Source of the DNA: CALXQW01 sp031553045
Lineage (GTDB): Bacteria > Verrucomicrobiota > Verrucomicrobiia > Opitutales > Intestinicryptomonadaceae
Direction of reading: 5' to 3'
Assembly (NCBI GenBank): GCA_031553045.1
Contig: JAVBLZ010000013.1
Location: forward strand, 41,862-105,861
DNA: 64,000 nucleotides
Each line of letters starts with the position of its first letter. Position 1 is the stretch's first letter. A model generated the notes under the pieces. That model searched no databases. It was not told the DNA's origin and saw only the letters and a list, made by a program, of their open reading frames with translations. Positions 1 to 8,884 of this stretch are shown piece after piece. The position numbers and the translations under genes were made by a program.

Positions 1-1028
1 TCCACAAGTTTTGCTTCCTCTCTTTTAAGCTCTGCAAATGCTACCCAATTTTCACCGTCGAAGTATTCCAATTTGAAATCGTGGATAAACTTTACATACT
101 TGTCATCATTCCACCACCCGGTGAGGAATTGCACTGCCCCCACGTTTTTGGGTGCGCCAAAATCAAGCTCTAAAAATGCACCTCCGCCCGCAGTTATCCA
201 AGAGGTATAGTTTGAGGGATCTAGAGCATTTTCAGGCGTTGCGTGCGAATGTAATTGGCTTGTGGGGCTGTGGGCGATTATCTTTGCGCTGTGCGCATAT
301 TCTTCAAGGTGTGAAAAATTTTTGGGTATGTTTTTTAATTTGATATCGGGATAAAATCCATCTGCATTTTTTGAAAATACCCGCATTTTTCTCAGATGAA
401 AATATTCAGGATGTTCCGTGGAAAACCTGATTTTCTGGGTAACTATGGGAACATCCAAAGATATCGTCCGTTCCGCAGTGCCTCCGTATGGCGTAAGGCA
501 GATTGTCTTACCCCAGGCCTTGTGGAGCGTTTTTCCAGATTTTTCATCTTTATATCTGTCGGAATGGTTGTGAAGATTCAAGTTGATTTCGTCCGGATAG
601 TGGCCTTCATTGATGTCTATTTCAAACAAGGGCTGATCTTGCGGCAAATCTTGCTTTGAACGGGGCATAAGCCAGAAGGCGTTGTTTGTGCCCGTTGCGG
701 CGGCGTATTTGAAGCGACATTCAAAGTAGCCATACTTAAAAAGTTTTTTTGTCCACATACTTGCAGCAGTCCAGTCTTGGCCGCCCCGCTGTTCTTTTTT
801 TGCGACCAGCTTTAGAATACCATCCGCCGTAGATGCGTTTTCACGCCAGCGACTGCAAAGCACATGCCCAATATTGGAGCCGTTTTGAAAAAGCCAATCT
901 TTGTCCAACTGCGCATTTGGATAATCAAAATTATCCTCAAACACCACCGCCCAATCCTTGCCGCTTGGGGGTTCGCCAAAGAGGCTTAAAGAAATAAGCA
1001 AAGTCAGAATTGTTAAAAGCCTTCTCAT
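1..1028 (-). CDS. GH16-like glycoside hydrolase with discoidin-like insert, C-terminus beyond window
   Basis: Partial gene: the ATG is at 1028 and the reading frame is open to the left edge, so the C-terminal GH16 strands and the stop are missing. The N-terminus is a signal peptide (MRRLLTILTLLISLSLFGEP) followed by the same start as its two upstream paralogs (FEDNFDYPNAQLDKDW). The GH16 catalytic signature ExDxxE is present as FEIDINEGHYPDEI, and a discoidin-like stretch follows, with FLELDFGAPKNVGAVQFLTG near the edge. The start lies 3 bp after the stop of the previous gene, so it is the last visible gene of a four-gene minus-strand operon. Secretion and retaining endo-glycosidase activity follow from the family. 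The substrate is not evident. Confidence 0.8.
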   Translation of the reverse strand, partial: MRRLLTILTLLISLSLFGEPPSGKDWAVVFEDNFDYPNAQLDKDWLFQNGSNIGHVLCSRWRENASTADGILKLVAKKEQRGGQDWTAASMWTKKLFKYGYFECRFKYAAATGTNNAFWLMPRSKQDLPQDQPLFEIDINEGHYPDEINLNLHNHSDRYKDEKSGKTLHKAWGKTICLTPYGGTAERTISLDVPIVTQKIRFSTEHPEYFHLRKMRVFSKNADGFYPDIKLKNIPKNFSHLEEYAHSAKIIAHSPTSQLHSHATPENALDPSNYTSWITAGGGAFLELDFGAPKNVGAVQFLTGWWNDDKYVKFIHDFKLEYFDGENWVAFAELKREEAKLV

Positions 1029-1031
1029 ATT

Positions 1032-2318
1032 TTACTTTTTTTGCGGATAATGTTTTACACTCTCTTTACCCGCCTCTTGCCAGACTTTTACGTAATCCAC
1101 ATCCATGCTTGTACCGTCTATTTTGTCCGTAACAGAGCCCGCAAAATTGGCTATTGCAAGGCTCAAGAGTACCGGCGTTTCTGTGTCGCAGAAAGTATTT
1201 TTTTGCCTGAAAATTTCTTTGCCGTCAAAATAGTAAATTAAAAATTCTTCATTCCATTCCAGAGCGTAAGTATGGTAGTCGGCGCTCAAATCTTTATCAA
1301 TAATTGTATCGTCTTTAAGCTCCGCAATCTCCTGCCACTTTGAGCCGTTCCAAATTTCCACTTTGTAGTCATATATGTATGAAACATACTCTTTGCCATT
1401 TAACCACCCTGTCAAAAATTGCACAGCGCCGATTTCTTTTTCTTCGCCAAAATCAAGCTCTATAAATTTTTCTCCAACAGGATGAGTTACCCATGAAGTG
1501 TCTATGTTGCCGTCTATTGCTGACTTTGGGTCGCTCCCTACATCTTCATTGAGGGGACTGGAAGATGCTATAGTTGCCGTCAGCGCATAATTTTCCAAAT
1601 CTCTAAACTCAAGCGGAATCCTTTTTAATTTGACATCGGGGTAATAGCCGTCGGAATTTTTTGGGAACACGCGCAACTCTCTTAAATGAAAGTGCTCCGG
1701 CTTGTTTGAAGATAGGCGCAGCTTTCTAGTTTTTACTGGCACATCCAAAGATATTGTCCTATCCGCCTGCCCCGTTCGAGGGCATAAAGAAATGCTTTTA
1801 CCCCAAGAATTATGACGCTTCTTACCCGTGATTTTATCCGTATAAAACTCCGACCAATCATGCAAATTGATATTGATTTCATCGGGGTAGTGCCCCTCAT
1901 TGATGTCTATTTCAAAACGTTTTTTGCCTTCCGGCAGAGTCTGCCAGCCTTGTGTCATAAGCCAGAAGGCGTTGTTTGTACCGGTTGCGGCAGCGTACTT
2001 GTAACGACATTCATAGTAGCCGAATTTGAAGTGGGTTCTGGTTTGTATGCTACCGCTAGTCCAGTCTTGCCCACCCCTGCTTTCTTTTCTTGCGAGCAAG
2101 CGCATGATGCCGTTTTCAACAGTAACATTTTCACGCCAGCGACTACTCAAGATATGGCTGTTTGCATAGTTCTGGGAAATCCAATTTTCATCGAGCTTTT
2201 CATTTGGATAATCAAAATTATCTTCATACACCAATTTCCAATTTTTGCCTGCGGGCGGCTCGGCAAAAAGCTGCAAGGCGGCAGACAAAAAACTTATTAG
2301 CAATACAATTTTTTTCAT
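1032..2318 (-). CDS. GH16-like secreted glycoside hydrolase with internal discoidin-like domain
   Basis: A 428-residue secreted protein with a signal peptide at about 1-19 (ending LFAEPP). Residues about 25-155 form the first half of a GH16 beta-sandwich with the catalytic motif E136-I-D138-I-N-E141, where nucleophile, helper Asp and acid/base are all present. Residues about 160-345 are not GH16. They contain discoidin (F5/8 type C-like) sequence such as KSAIDGNIDTSWVTHP and FIELDFGEEKEIGAVQFLTG. GH16 resumes at DYHTYALEWNEEFLIYYFDG (348 on) and ends in DVDYVKVWQ. The protein is thus a catalytic domain interrupted by a probable carbohydrate-binding insert. It is the middle of three tandem paralogs, 6 bp after the preceding gene. 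The polysaccharide substrate cannot be told from sequence alone. Confidence 0.82.
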   Translation of the reverse strand: MKKIVLLISFLSAALQLFAEPPAGKNWKLVYEDNFDYPNEKLDENWISQNYANSHILSSRWRENVTVENGIMRLLARKESRGGQDWTSGSIQTRTHFKFGYYECRYKYAAATGTNNAFWLMTQGWQTLPEGKKRFEIDINEGHYPDEININLHDWSEFYTDKITGKKRHNSWGKSISLCPRTGQADRTISLDVPVKTRKLRLSSNKPEHFHLRELRVFPKNSDGYYPDVKLKRIPLEFRDLENYALTATIASSSPLNEDVGSDPKSAIDGNIDTSWVTHPVGEKFIELDFGEEKEIGAVQFLTGWLNGKEYVSYIYDYKVEIWNGSKWQEIAELKDDTIIDKDLSADYHTYALEWNEEFLIYYFDGKEIFRQKNTFCDTETPVLLSLAIANFAGSVTDKIDGTSMDVDYVKVWQEAGKESVKHYPQKK

Positions 2319-2324
2319 AAATTT

Positions 2325-3626
2325 TTAGTTGAGAGGCTCTCCCTCGACTCTGTCTCGCACGGTCTGACTTTCTGCGCACTGCCAGACTTTCACATAGTCT
2401 ATCACCATTGCTTTTCCGTCAGTTTCATCGCTGACATTTCCTGCGCCGTAAGTGATTGCCAAGCTCAGCCAAATTGGAGACTCCCAATGGGCTATATCGT
2501 TTTCTCTCCTATGGATTTCTTTGCCGTCAAAATAATAGACCAAGAAATTTTCATCCCAAAGAAGCGCATAGGTATGGAAATCTTCCGAGAGATTTGTTTC
2601 AACTTTTCTGTCATCTATTTTGCTGGCAAACTCCACCCATTTTTTACCGTCAAAATATTCCATTTTATAAGTGTGGATATAATTTCTGTGTCTGCCGTCG
2701 GGCGCAAGCCAACCCGTCAGGAGTTGCACGCAACCTATTTCTTTTTCACCGCCCAAATCAAGCTCGATAAATTTTTCTTCTTGCGTAGGATCTACTATCC
2801 AGCCTGTTGAAATGTTGCCGTCTATTGCACTTTTAACGACTCTGTCAGGATGTTTTGGATGCACGCCCGAAGAATTTATTATTGCAGAACCCTTGATAAA
2901 ATTTTGAATCTTAGCAAATTCTTTAGGCATAGTTTTTTCCAAAATTGAAGGATATTTTCCGTCTGCACTTTTGGGGAACGCCCTGATTTCTTTGATGTGA
3001 AACATGCCCGCTTCTTTTGTGGATATGCGCAATTTGCTTGTTACAATAGGCGTATCTAAGCGCACTTCATTATCAGGGCTTCCGTTGTCCGGCGTGAGGC
3101 ATACGGTCTTGCCCCAAGCATTGTGCCGCCATATCCCATGTTCGTTTTTCCATCTATCAGAGTGGTTGTGCAAATTCATATTGATTTCATCGGGATAATG
3201 CCCTTCATTCACGTCTATTTCAAAGCGTTTTTTATCCTTTGGCAGCTTTTGCCAGGCTTGTGTCATAAGCCAGAAAGAATTGTTTGTGCCGCCTGCGCTT
3301 GCATATTTGTAGCGACACTCATAGTAGCCGTACTTAAAAAGTTTCTTTGTCCAGATGTTGCCCGACGTCCAATCTTGACCGCCTTTTTTTTCTTTCCTGC
3401 CTATGAGTTTTAAGACGCCGTCTTCCACCACGGAATTTTCACGCCAACGACTGCTCATGATGTGCCCGCTTGGACCGTTTTGAGAAATCCATTCTTTGTC
3501 GAGTTGTGCATTCGGATAATCGAAATTATCTTCAAAAACCAGCTTCCAGTTTTTCCCGCTAGGAGGCTCGGCAAACATGGCGTTTGAAAATGCGCAGAAT
3601 AAAATTAAGGTAATCAATTTTTGCAT
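2325..3626 (-). CDS. GH16-like secreted glycoside hydrolase with internal discoidin-like domain
   Basis: First of three tandem GH16 paralogs, 433 residues from the ATG at 3626. A TTG nine bases upstream also opens the frame, but GGA sits just before the ATG, so the ATG is preferred. A signal peptide ends near SNAMFAEPPSG. The catalytic motif is FEIDVNEGHYPDEI. A discoidin-like insert follows (VKSAIDGNISTGWIVDP, KFIELDLGGEKEIGCVQLLT), then the C-terminal GH16 strands (FHTYALLWDENFLVYYFDG, VIDYVKVWQ). It lies 37 bp downstream of the GH106-like gene and 6 bp upstream of the next paralog, so co-expression is likely. Near-identical architecture across all three genes implies local duplication followed by divergence. 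Confidence 0.82.
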   Translation of the reverse strand: MQKLITLILFCAFSNAMFAEPPSGKNWKLVFEDNFDYPNAQLDKEWISQNGPSGHIMSSRWRENSVVEDGVLKLIGRKEKKGGQDWTSGNIWTKKLFKYGYYECRYKYASAGGTNNSFWLMTQAWQKLPKDKKRFEIDVNEGHYPDEINMNLHNHSDRWKNEHGIWRHNAWGKTVCLTPDNGSPDNEVRLDTPIVTSKLRISTKEAGMFHIKEIRAFPKSADGKYPSILEKTMPKEFAKIQNFIKGSAIINSSGVHPKHPDRVVKSAIDGNISTGWIVDPTQEEKFIELDLGGEKEIGCVQLLTGWLAPDGRHRNYIHTYKMEYFDGKKWVEFASKIDDRKVETNLSEDFHTYALLWDENFLVYYFDGKEIHRRENDIAHWESPIWLSLAITYGAGNVSDETDGKAMVIDYVKVWQCAESQTVRDRVEGEPLN

Positions 3627-3663
3627 AAATTCCAATCTAGAGTCTTTTAATTTTTCTTACAAG

Positions 3664-5883
3664 CTACTTTTCTCTTACAAATACGCCTTTAAATGCGCCC
3701 AATGTTATCTTTATTGAGGCAAATTCTTTTGAATTAAGATACGGCACGACCACAACATTTGCGTCAGAAACTTCACCCGTATGCGGATTTAGAATTTCAA
3801 AATCCACACCCGATTTAAAGAGTATGTCCGCCTTGATTTCCGTAGCTGAAGTGTTCGCAAAAAAATAGAGATTTTTTGATCCCAAAATTTTATGGGCAAA
3901 CTTAAGTTTTTCAGAAGATGAATATTCCAAAAATTCAATATCCGTGCGCTTTGGCAAATATTTTGAAAGCAATTTATGATAGTCCTTATTTTCCGCATAG
4001 CGCAAAAAAATCGCCTTGCCATCGCCCTTGGCGGCGACAACGGGGGCGTTTGATTCTTTCACATTTTCATAAATTTCTTTGCCGAAAATTTTTCTGATAA
4101 GGTTTTTAACATTATCATCTTTCCCAAACTCAGCGCTTTTTTCGGGCAATATATTGTCGAAAATAACAGTGCCGCCAGCCTCGTAAAATGCGCAGATTTT
4201 TTCCAAATTGACTATGGAAATTGTGTGCATGGAAGGTATGATTATTGCCGCAAAATCGTTAAACTGCGTGCGGTTTTTCAGCTTGAGAATCTTGCCTTCC
4301 AACTCACAAGAGGAATCTAAAACCTCAGGATGCAAGAATACAAAATCCCGCATGAGCTCATTTGAAATAGCCTTGGAAATTTCTACATAAGAAGACCTTT
4401 CAAGCTTCACACCGCCCTCATAAAAAGTGAGTTCTCCGCCGAATTTATGCTCGGCTTGCATTGAAGATATGGGGTATAATACCGCAATGTCCGCAACAGT
4501 TCTTGCGTCATTTTGCATCATAAGCTGCATTCTAGAAATGAATTTGTTGAAGTTTGGCAGCTCATCTTTATAAAGAGGATTGCGCCAAGAGAGCTCCGGC
4601 GGGAAGCGCACATTATTAACGTCGTACCAGACGGCGTGCGGAATAAAGACATTTATGCCCTTAACAAATTGGTCTAAAGCCACAGAATAAATTTCATCCC
4701 AACTGATATTGCCCATTGCGCCGTAAGTTTCAGACATCACAAGACTTTTATCCCAGTTGAGCGCAGCAGAAGAAATAACTTTATAATAATCTTCGGCGGG
4801 CCTGTTGCCGCCTATTTTATCCACGCCCGCTATGTCTTGATATTTAAAGCATTTCATGAGGTCTCCGGAAGTTCCGACGGGGTTTTCACGCTCCTCATTA
4901 TCTTGATGCCCCGTCGCCTTTATGCCGTGTTTGCTTGCCCATTCTGAAACTATCTTCGGATACGCCTCGGCGTATAAATCGCTCCTGAAAGAGAACATTG
5001 CGTTGCGTGCGGCGGCGGTAGATTCGCCTATGTCATACCACAAAGCGGGATACAAAAGATTTGGGCTGTATCCAAATTTCTCTTTAAATTCATCGTCAAA
5101 AGTATCCGTCCAAGAACGCCCCAAAGCCCTGTAAAGAGTGGGCTCATCAAAAAAAGTGCTTTCTATTACAGAACCAAAATATTCCCCAAAACGCTTATAA
5201 TATTCGTCATGAATCATCCTGACAAATGCACGGGCGGCGTCTTTGCTAAGATAGTCCATAATATTTTCCCCTGCATCAATGCAGACAAATTCCATAACAA
5301 GCCAATCGCCCTCGGGCGCATCCCAAACTATGGCGTCTGCGATAATTGTCGGCGTTAAATCTATCAATTTTTTTGTAGATTTTTCCATTGCAACCAACGC
5401 CATTCGCTGCGGAGTTGTGGACAAATTTTGCTCAAAACGTTTCTTGCCCAAAGCCTCATACTCAATCTTATCTAAACGCTTTATTGTTAGCCTAGGAAAT
5501 GCGTTTTTAAATCTGGTTACACCGTCCGCATTTTTTGTGCCCGCCCCGCCGCTCGGGAAGCCGTACTCGTCATACAAAGAAATTTTCATGCCCAAACTTT
5601 TTGCTTTTTTTAAGGCAACTTCATATATTTTGAAATAGTCCTCACTCAAATATTCAGGCTTAAAATTTTTACCAAAAGGCAGTATCGCAAAGCCGCCGTA
5701 AAAGTCTTTATTGCGCATCATCTCTATTTGCACTTCAAGCTCTTGGGCTTCTACTAGAGCGTTATTCCAAAACCACAAGGGTATGGGTCTAAAATTTTGC
5801 GGCGGCTCTTTAAAAGTTCTTGAGTCTTGCGCACAAAGCAAAAGGCTGATTGCACAAAAACAAGTGAATATAAATTTTTTCAT
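3664..5883 (-). CDS. Secreted GH106-like glycoside hydrolase
   Basis: A 739-residue protein with signal peptide MKKFIFTCFCAISLLLCAQD. The N-terminal motif RPIPLWFWNNAL, then GGFAILPFG and MKISLYDEYGFPSGGAG, is typical of the GH106 / alpha-L-rhamnosidase-like TIM-barrel group (PF17132-type). FFDEPTLYRALG at about residue 245 resembles the acidic active-site strand. The protein is shorter than classical GH106 enzymes and lacks an obvious C-terminal beta-sandwich carbohydrate-binding domain, so the exact family is uncertain. It is the first gene of the operon with three GH16-like enzymes, which suggests joint attack on one heteropolysaccharide. It could also be a related uncharacterised glycosidase family. 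Confidence 0.65.
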   Translation of the reverse strand: MKKFIFTCFCAISLLLCAQDSRTFKEPPQNFRPIPLWFWNNALVEAQELEVQIEMMRNKDFYGGFAILPFGKNFKPEYLSEDYFKIYEVALKKAKSLGMKISLYDEYGFPSGGAGTKNADGVTRFKNAFPRLTIKRLDKIEYEALGKKRFEQNLSTTPQRMALVAMEKSTKKLIDLTPTIIADAIVWDAPEGDWLVMEFVCIDAGENIMDYLSKDAARAFVRMIHDEYYKRFGEYFGSVIESTFFDEPTLYRALGRSWTDTFDDEFKEKFGYSPNLLYPALWYDIGESTAAARNAMFSFRSDLYAEAYPKIVSEWASKHGIKATGHQDNEERENPVGTSGDLMKCFKYQDIAGVDKIGGNRPAEDYYKVISSAALNWDKSLVMSETYGAMGNISWDEIYSVALDQFVKGINVFIPHAVWYDVNNVRFPPELSWRNPLYKDELPNFNKFISRMQLMMQNDARTVADIAVLYPISSMQAEHKFGGELTFYEGGVKLERSSYVEISKAISNELMRDFVFLHPEVLDSSCELEGKILKLKNRTQFNDFAAIIIPSMHTISIVNLEKICAFYEAGGTVIFDNILPEKSAEFGKDDNVKNLIRKIFGKEIYENVKESNAPVVAAKGDGKAIFLRYAENKDYHKLLSKYLPKRTDIEFLEYSSSEKLKFAHKILGSKNLYFFANTSATEIKADILFKSGVDFEILNPHTGEVSDANVVVVPYLNSKEFASIKITLGAFKGVFVREK

Positions 5884-5982
5884 CCATATATATTAGTATA
5901 TTTTTCCGCAATATTCACGTTTTTTTTGTCATAAAAATATTGCAAATTCCAAACTTGGGGCTAGCTTCAACTTTTAAATTTT

Positions 5983-6065
5983 GCTCAGGTGGTGGAATTG
6001 GTAGACACGCATGATTCAGGTTCATGTGCCTTTTAGGTTTGTGGGTTCGAGTCCCATCCTGAGTA
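5983..6065 (+). tRNA. tRNA-Leu, anticodon CAG
   Basis: An 83-nt class II tRNA. The acceptor stem GCTCAGG pairs with CCTGAGT (G1 pairs with T72 as a wobble), with discriminator A. The D arm is GGTGGAATTGGTAGACAC. The anticodon stem CATGA/TCATG encloses TTCAGGT, giving anticodon CAG. A long variable arm and the T arm GTGGGTTCGAGTCCCAT are present. CCA is not encoded. Confidence 0.95.
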
Positions 6066-6141
6066 CGATTTATCGCCGAAGTTTTATTCACAATAAAACT
6101 CAATCGGTGGAAAAGTTTTTAAAGCCCCAATAGTTATAAAA

Positions 6142-7449
6142 ATGATTTTGCTTAAAAAGTTTTTCAAGCGCTACACCCACAGCAAGTGGTTGGCATTTGC
6201 AATTTTGGCGGTACTGTATATGATATTTGTTTCTTTACAGTGCCTTTATTCTGAGTCTCCACGCCTTTTTAGCACACGCACAGGCTGGGGGCTCTTTCTT
6301 ACTTCTTTTTCATTCTTAAACTTTTTGCTCACCTATATCTCTCTTGCCGGATTGATTTTTGTTTTCATATTCAGTCTGGCAAAGTCTCGCAAAATGATTG
6401 CTATTTGTACCGGGCTTGGGGTTTTGATTTTTTCAATCTGCCTTGTATTAAACGTATTTTTCCTGACTAGGATTACAATTTTTGACATACTTTCAAGTAC
6501 GGAGGCAAATTACCATGTTCCGCCAAATATGGTTTTGGAAAACCCCAAAACAAAAGAAAATGTTTCTGAATTTATTTTTTTGAAGGAAGACCCTCTCACA
6601 AATGCACTCTTGAAAGCCTGCGGGAATGAGAATGCGCCCACTTCTGAAGCAAGTTCAAATATGCCCGCTTTGGAAAAGCTACAGAAAGAGAATCCAGATC
6701 TCTTGAAACGTTATTTTGCAAGCAATCCTTATTGGAATACGTATGACACCAGAACCAGAAGCCAAACATATTGCGTTGCCGAACGCAGATTTGTTGAAAC
6801 TTATCTGACGTCAATTTTGCACTGCAAAAATAATGAAACCGCAACCCTACGCACCTTTGTTGGATGGAACAACAAATCCAGAAATAGGGTGCGCAACTAT
6901 AATCAGACAATTATGCGCTATGAAAAGTACTACACACAAACACAGGTGGTCTGCGGAGATTTGAATATAGAAATTGACGAGGAACAAAAAACACCCTCAA
7001 CCCCTCTTACAAAAGTGGCGCTTGATTTTTTCAACAAAGAATTTGAAAATCTTTTAAGCGTTAAAAATGAGGAAGACCTTATCAAAGCCCTCCCCAAAGA
7101 CGCCGTGCAAAACGGCAAGCCCTACTTTTTTGTTGAGAAAGAAGATGACAGAAACTTTTACCATATTATGTCTTGGGTGAACCCCGGTGAAGCTGGCAAA
7201 ATCTACGCAAAAGCCATTGAAATAAACAGCAATAAAGAGTTACCCAGAAGCGCCATCAGCGAAGTTAGAGAATATGTGGGCTACTCAAAAAATCCTGAAA
7301 ATTTGTTTTTCTCAGATTTGCTTATCTCAATTTGCGAGGGTCAAAACGGACAATTTTTTGGGGTTCGTTTTGAGATTTGGTTTAGACCTGAGTCCGGCGC
7401 AGCAGACAGAAAACTCTTAGAGGCAAACTACAAAGTTGAAGGAGACTAG
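6142..7449 (+). CDS. Unknown membrane-anchored protein with three TM segments
   Basis: A 435-residue protein that I do not recognise. The first 130 residues hold three hydrophobic segments (about 17-35, 52-78 and 85-110), preceded by the basic stretch KKFFKRYTHSK. The remaining 300 residues are soluble and rich in charged and Asn residues. They are probably exposed on one side of the inner membrane and show no motif I can name. It lies alone between tRNA-Leu and a bidirectional terminator and faces glnB convergently. The start is the first ATG after the tRNA, with no strong ribosome-binding site. No neighbour suggests a role. Confidence 0.6.
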   Translation: MILLKKFFKRYTHSKWLAFAILAVLYMIFVSLQCLYSESPRLFSTRTGWGLFLTSFSFLNFLLTYISLAGLIFVFIFSLAKSRKMIAICTGLGVLIFSICLVLNVFFLTRITIFDILSSTEANYHVPPNMVLENPKTKENVSEFIFLKEDPLTNALLKACGNENAPTSEASSNMPALEKLQKENPDLLKRYFASNPYWNTYDTRTRSQTYCVAERRFVETYLTSILHCKNNETATLRTFVGWNNKSRNRVRNYNQTIMRYEKYYTQTQVVCGDLNIEIDEEQKTPSTPLTKVALDFFNKEFENLLSVKNEEDLIKALPKDAVQNGKPYFFVEKEDDRNFYHIMSWVNPGEAGKIYAKAIEINSNKELPRSAISEVREYVGYSKNPENLFFSDLLISICEGQNGQFFGVRFEIWFRPESGAADRKLLEANYKVEGD

Positions 7450-7482
7450 ACCAAACAGGTTGTACGCAAAAAAAAAGCGCAT

Positions 7483-7520
7483 AAAAAAAGCCCGAAAGAA
7501 AAATTCTCTTGGGCTTTTTT
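7483..7520. terminator. Bidirectional intrinsic terminator
   Basis: Inverted repeat AAAAAAAGCCC (7483-7493) and GGGCTTTTTT (7511-7520), with extra AGA/TCT pairing inside. Both strands end in a T run. It lies between the convergent membrane-protein gene and glnB and can serve both. Confidence 0.8.
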
Positions 7521-7539
7521 GCATTTAAGATTTTAATTA

Positions 7540-7878
7540 TTACAAGGCATACTCTCCACGTTCATTTGTGCGTATGCGTATGGCTTCTTCCACATTTATT
7601 ATAAATATTTTGCCGTCGCCTATTTTACCAGTATAGGCAGCCTTGGCGACAACTTCAACCGCCTTGTTTATCAGGTCGTCTGTAACGCAAACTTCCAAAA
7701 CTATTTTCGGCAAAAGCTCCACCGTATATTCGCTGCCCCTGTAAATTTCTGAATGGCCTTTCTGACGCCCAAAGCCTTTGACTTCTGTAACAGTCATGCC
7801 CTCGATGCCGATTTCGGCAAGCGCCTCTTTTACTTCCTCAAGCTTGAAGGGCTTGATTATTGCTTTAATAAGTTTCAT
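7540..7878 (-). CDS. glnB: Nitrogen regulatory protein PII
   Basis: A 112-residue PII protein of standard length. The N-terminus MKLIKAIIKPFKLEEVKEAL, the segment TEVKGFGRQKGHSEIYRG, the T-loop with uridylylation residue Tyr51 (GSEY51) and the signature KIGDGKIFIINVEEAIRIRT are all conserved. As a trimer it senses 2-oxoglutarate, ATP/ADP and, through uridylylation, glutamine. The usual partners amtB and glnA are absent from this window, so whether it acts as GlnB or GlnK cannot be decided. It is divergent from queG across 61 bp containing a perfect 12-bp palindrome. Confidence 0.96.
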   Translation of the reverse strand: MKLIKAIIKPFKLEEVKEALAEIGIEGMTVTEVKGFGRQKGHSEIYRGSEYTVELLPKIVLEVCVTDDLINKAVEVVAKAAYTGKIGDGKIFIINVEEAIRIRTNERGEYAL

Positions 7879-7893
7879 TCAAATAATTCTTTT

Positions 7894-7905
7894 CGTTTGC
7901 AAACG
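7894..7905. promoter_or_regulatory. 12-bp perfect palindrome in glnB/queG divergent region
   Basis: CGTTTGCAAACG is a perfect palindrome centred in the short divergent intergenic region, 16 bp upstream of the glnB start. Its position fits an operator for a dimeric regulator, but no regulator is identified and a 12-bp palindrome may occur by chance. Confidence 0.3.
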
Positions 7906-7939
7906 AGTTGCAAGTTTTTATTTTTGTCAGCTTATAAAA

Positions 7940-8791
7940 ATGAATTTTGAAGATATAAAAGCTTGCATAAAAGACAAAGCAGAAACGCTCGGTTTTGACG
8001 CCTTAGCTTGCACATCTTTGGACCCTTTTGATTCTGAAAAATTCCGTTCTTGGCTTGAGCTTGGCTTTGCCGACCGCATGACATTTTTGGAGAAAAATTT
8101 GGAAAAACGCCTAAACCCCGCACTGCTCCTTGAGGGGGCTAAAACCGCAGTAGTTGTGTGCGCAAATTTTTTCAGGAACTCTGTAGAGGAGCGCATAGCT
8201 CTCTACGCCCAAGGCTTAGATTATCATGAAGTGATAAAAAATAAGCTCAAAGAGCTTTCCGCAATTTTAGAAACTTTTGGCGGTAGGCAAAAAATTTGTG
8301 TCGATACCGCCCCCATTGCAGAGAAACTTTTGGCGGCGCGCGCAGGGCTGGGCGCAATAGGCAAGAACACCCTGCTCATACGCAAAAATAACGGTGCGTG
8401 GAGTTTCTTGGGCGTAATGCTCACTACGCTTGAACTTCCTCTTGATTTTGCCGACAAAGCATCTTTACCGCACTGCGGCGCTTGCCGCAAATGTATAGAC
8501 GCTTGCCCCACCGGCGCACTTACGCAAGACATGGGGCTAGACGCCAGAAAATGTATTTCAAACCTTAGTATAGAACGTAAAAGAGATTCTTTGAGCGATG
8601 CTGAAAAACGACTCCTTGGCGCACAGCTTTTTGGCTGCGACAAATGTTTAAGCGCTTGCCCCTTTGGTAAAAATGCCAATTCCGCAATAATGCCTGAATT
8701 TTCCACAACAATAACACTTCCGCCCGACGCCACTTGGGAGAGCCTGCAAAGCGTCTCAAAATCTACCCCAATAGAACGTTGCTTGCGTTAA
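7940..8791 (+). CDS. queG: Epoxyqueuosine reductase (short form)
   Basis: Reduces epoxyqueuosine to queuosine in tRNA using cobalamin and two [4Fe-4S] clusters. The start is ATG 7940 (MNFEDIKACIKDKAETLGFD). The frame is open further upstream, but that stretch would overlap glnB and resembles no QueG. The cluster motifs are CGACRKCIDACPTGAL and CDKCLSACPF. The catalytic-Asp region is VDTAPIAEKLLAARAGLG. At 283 residues it ends where most QueG proteins enter a C-terminal HEAT-like tail of 70-100 residues, so this is a tail-less version. No coding sequence continues after the stop and no frameshift is evident. Confidence 0.9.
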   Translation: MNFEDIKACIKDKAETLGFDALACTSLDPFDSEKFRSWLELGFADRMTFLEKNLEKRLNPALLLEGAKTAVVVCANFFRNSVEERIALYAQGLDYHEVIKNKLKELSAILETFGGRQKICVDTAPIAEKLLAARAGLGAIGKNTLLIRKNNGAWSFLGVMLTTLELPLDFADKASLPHCGACRKCIDACPTGALTQDMGLDARKCISNLSIERKRDSLSDAEKRLLGAQLFGCDKCLSACPFGKNANSAIMPEFSTTITLPPDATWESLQSVSKSTPIERCLR

Positions 8792-8816
8792 AATAGTTAA
8801 AGCGTTATTCTTTCAG

Positions 8817-8856
8817 AAAAAAAAAGACTCATTAAAGCAATCGCTTAATGAGTCTT
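8817..8856 (-). terminator. Intrinsic terminator of the first PEP-CTERM gene
   Basis: Stem AAGACTCATTAA (8824-8835) with TTAATGAGTCTT (8845-8856). On the minus strand it is followed by nine T residues. It lies about 30 bp beyond the stop of the PEP-CTERM gene and may also stop queG transcription weakly. Confidence 0.8.
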
Positions 8857-8884
8857 AAAATTTTAGAGCAATTTATTTACAGAA

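Noticed and set aside
1812..2300. 162-codon open frame on plus strand
   Set aside because: Antisense shadow of the GH16 gene.
5915..6103. 62-codon open frame on minus strand covering tRNA-Leu
   Set aside because: It is the complement of the tRNA gene and flanks.
7778..7939. N-terminal extension of queG
   Set aside because: The open frame overlaps glnB antisense, and the extension is hydrophobic and unlike any QueG. ATG 7940 gives the family start.
8224..8733. 169-codon open frame on minus strand
   Set aside because: Antisense to queG, whose cysteine motifs prove the coding strand.
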